Source: Bacteroides sp.
GTDB taxonomy: Bacteria > Bacillota > Clostridia > Oscillospirales > Acutalibacteraceae
Assembly: GCA_023665085.1 (NCBI GenBank)
Contig: JAMPEQ010000003.1
Span: 124,001 to 188,000 of the forward strand
DNA length: 64,000 nucleotides
Direction of reading: 5' to 3'
A program made the position numbers and the translations under genes. Positions 63,011-64,000 of the stretch are shown piece after piece. The notes under the pieces are model-generated. The model ran no database searches, was not told the DNA's origin, and saw only the letters and a program-made list of their open reading frames with translations. Numbering within the stretch: position 1 is the stretch's first letter; each line of letters starts with the position of its first letter.

Positions 63011-64000
63011 ATGAAAAAAACGCTGAATGAAAAATGGCTTTTTAAACAGACCGACAGCAGTGTTTGGAAAAGTGCAGTTGTTCCAGGTTGTAATTTTCTT
63101 GATTTGATGAATAATGATGATATTCCTGATCCGTTTGTTTCATTGAATGAGACTGAGGTTCAATGGGTTGGTGAGAAGGACTTTGAGTATAAAAGAATCT
63201 TTGAAATTGCTGAAGAGGATTTGTCTTTCAGTGATATTCTGTTAAACTGTAAAATGCTTGATACTATATGTGATGTATTTGTTAATGGAGAGCTGCTTTT
63301 TAACGGAAATAACTGTTTTGTTGCTTACAGCTATTCTGTAAAGAATTTTATTAAAACAGGCGAAAATGAAATAAGAATAGTTTTTTATTCACCTGTGAAT
63401 TATGTTAAAGAAAAGTATGCCGCATGTCCAACACCGGTAAATTCTAACGGACAGAATGGAATTGTGCATATTCGCAAACCACAGTGCCATTTTGGCTGGG
63501 ACTGGGGACCTGTTTTGGCTTGCAGCGGTATAACTAAGGACATAGAATTAGAGTTTGTTGGCGGCGGTAAAATTAATTATCTTAAGGTGGAACAGAAGCT
63601 TAATGATAATACTGCAATTATTAAAGCAAGTGCCGATATTACTGATTATGACAACTGTAACTGTAAAATAATATTGACCGCACCGAATGGTGATGTACTT
63701 ACTGAAAATGGAAATTCAGCCGAGTTTATTATTGAAAACCCTGAATTGTGGTGGACCAAAGAGCTTTCATGTAAAGAAAAACAGCCTTTATATACAGTCA
63801 AAGCAGTGCTTTATAATAATGGAAAAGCAGTTGACGAGACGGAAAAGAAAATAGGCGTAAGAAATATTGAGCTTGATCGTAAACGTGATAAATGGGGCAA
63901 AAATTTTCAGTTCAAATTAAATGGAGTTCCGTTGTTTATCAAGGGTGCGAATTATATTCCTCCTGATAGTTTTATTACACGTTTTGATAATGATAAGCTG
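63011..64000 (+). CDS. Beta-mannosidase, glycoside hydrolase family 2 (N-terminal part)
   Basis: The first 330 codons are in the window. The sequence begins with the GH2 sugar-binding domain (MKKTLNEKWLFKQ, VPGCNFLDLM, FVNGELLFNGNNCFVAYSYSV) and contains IRKPQCHFGWDWGPVLACSGI, which is characteristic of GH2 beta-mannosidases, then the immunoglobulin-like domain and the entry of the barrel (KLNGVPLFIKGANYIPPDSF). The catalytic Glu residues lie beyond the window. An AAGGAG site precedes the ATG. No signal peptide: it acts inside the cell, likely with the upstream hexosaminidase. Confidence 0.92.
   Translation, partial: MKKTLNEKWLFKQTDSSVWKSAVVPGCNFLDLMNNDDIPDPFVSLNETEVQWVGEKDFEYKRIFEIAEEDLSFSDILLNCKMLDTICDVFVNGELLFNGNNCFVAYSYSVKNFIKTGENEIRIVFYSPVNYVKEKYAACPTPVNSNGQNGIVHIRKPQCHFGWDWGPVLACSGITKDIELEFVGGGKINYLKVEQKLNDNTAIIKASADITDYDNCNCKIILTAPNGDVLTENGNSAEFIIENPELWWTKELSCKEKQPLYTVKAVLYNNGKAVDETEKKIGVRNIELDRKRDKWGKNFQFKLNGVPLFIKGANYIPPDSFITRFDNDKL

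Overview
The window is a piece of a low-GC, spore-forming Clostridia chromosome, most like a gut Oscillospiraceae/Ruminococcus-type organism. This rests on strong AGGAGG ribosome binding sites, a clostridial alpha/beta-type small acid-soluble spore protein (SASP) gene, a mreBCD-mrdA cell-wall operon, Gram-positive lipoproteins and a run of intracellular glycosidases. No rRNA, tRNA or CRISPR array was seen.

Core block 1 (1-30,460) holds: a lipoprotein/sfsA pair; two single lipoprotein genes; an MBL-fold hydrolase; an AI-2E-type permease; an ACT protein-hom-lysC operon for the aspartate pathway; a minus-strand run mgsA / hisS-aspS-yfbR; mreB-mreC-mreD-mrdA for rod-shaped wall synthesis; an AraC regulator divergent from ddl; prfB-mgtC-pdaA; a zinc-ribbon membrane protein-galU-CPBP protease-tadA run; GNAT-HAD; and an ECF sigma factor followed by an anti-sigma-like membrane protein with an extracellular beta-propeller. 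All core genes read open from end to end.

Accessory block (about 30,578-53,521) is a 22.9 kb integrated element. It splits the SASP gene: the C-terminal 39 codons lie at 30,460-30,579 and the N-terminal 24 codons at 53,520-53,593, both on the minus strand. Joining the flanks at a TC dinucleotide restores a 63-residue SASP in frame, and joining the element ends gives a partly palindromic attP around the same TC. A large serine recombinase sits just inside the left end. There is no relaxase or conjugation machinery. The cargo looks like a defence island: a DUF6076-like protein, an unknown protein coupled to a small agmatine-deiminase-family enzyme, a UvrD helicase with a zinc module (frameshifted), a WYL regulator, two related retrons (one decayed, one intact with a roughly 180-residue C-terminal extension on its reverse transcriptase), a Cas4-like/DEDD nuclease (DUF2779), a DUF262-DUF1524 restriction-type protein, two CX5R phosphatase-like proteins around a DnaB-like ATPase, an HhH-GPD-like protein, an AAA/DUF4143 ATPase, and a broken DUF4417 toxin-like gene with two small immunity-like genes. 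Several cargo genes carry single-base indels in homopolymers or stop codons, unlike the flanking core.

Core block 2 (53,594-64,000) holds two large surface-polymer transferases (CDP-glycerol glycerophosphotransferase plus GT4, and a diverged relative), a secreted membrane-anchored protein with its own sigma-A promoter, a HAD phosphatase, and an intracellular glycan-degrading set: GH20 hexosaminidase, M28 peptidase and the start of a GH2 beta-mannosidase that runs off the window.
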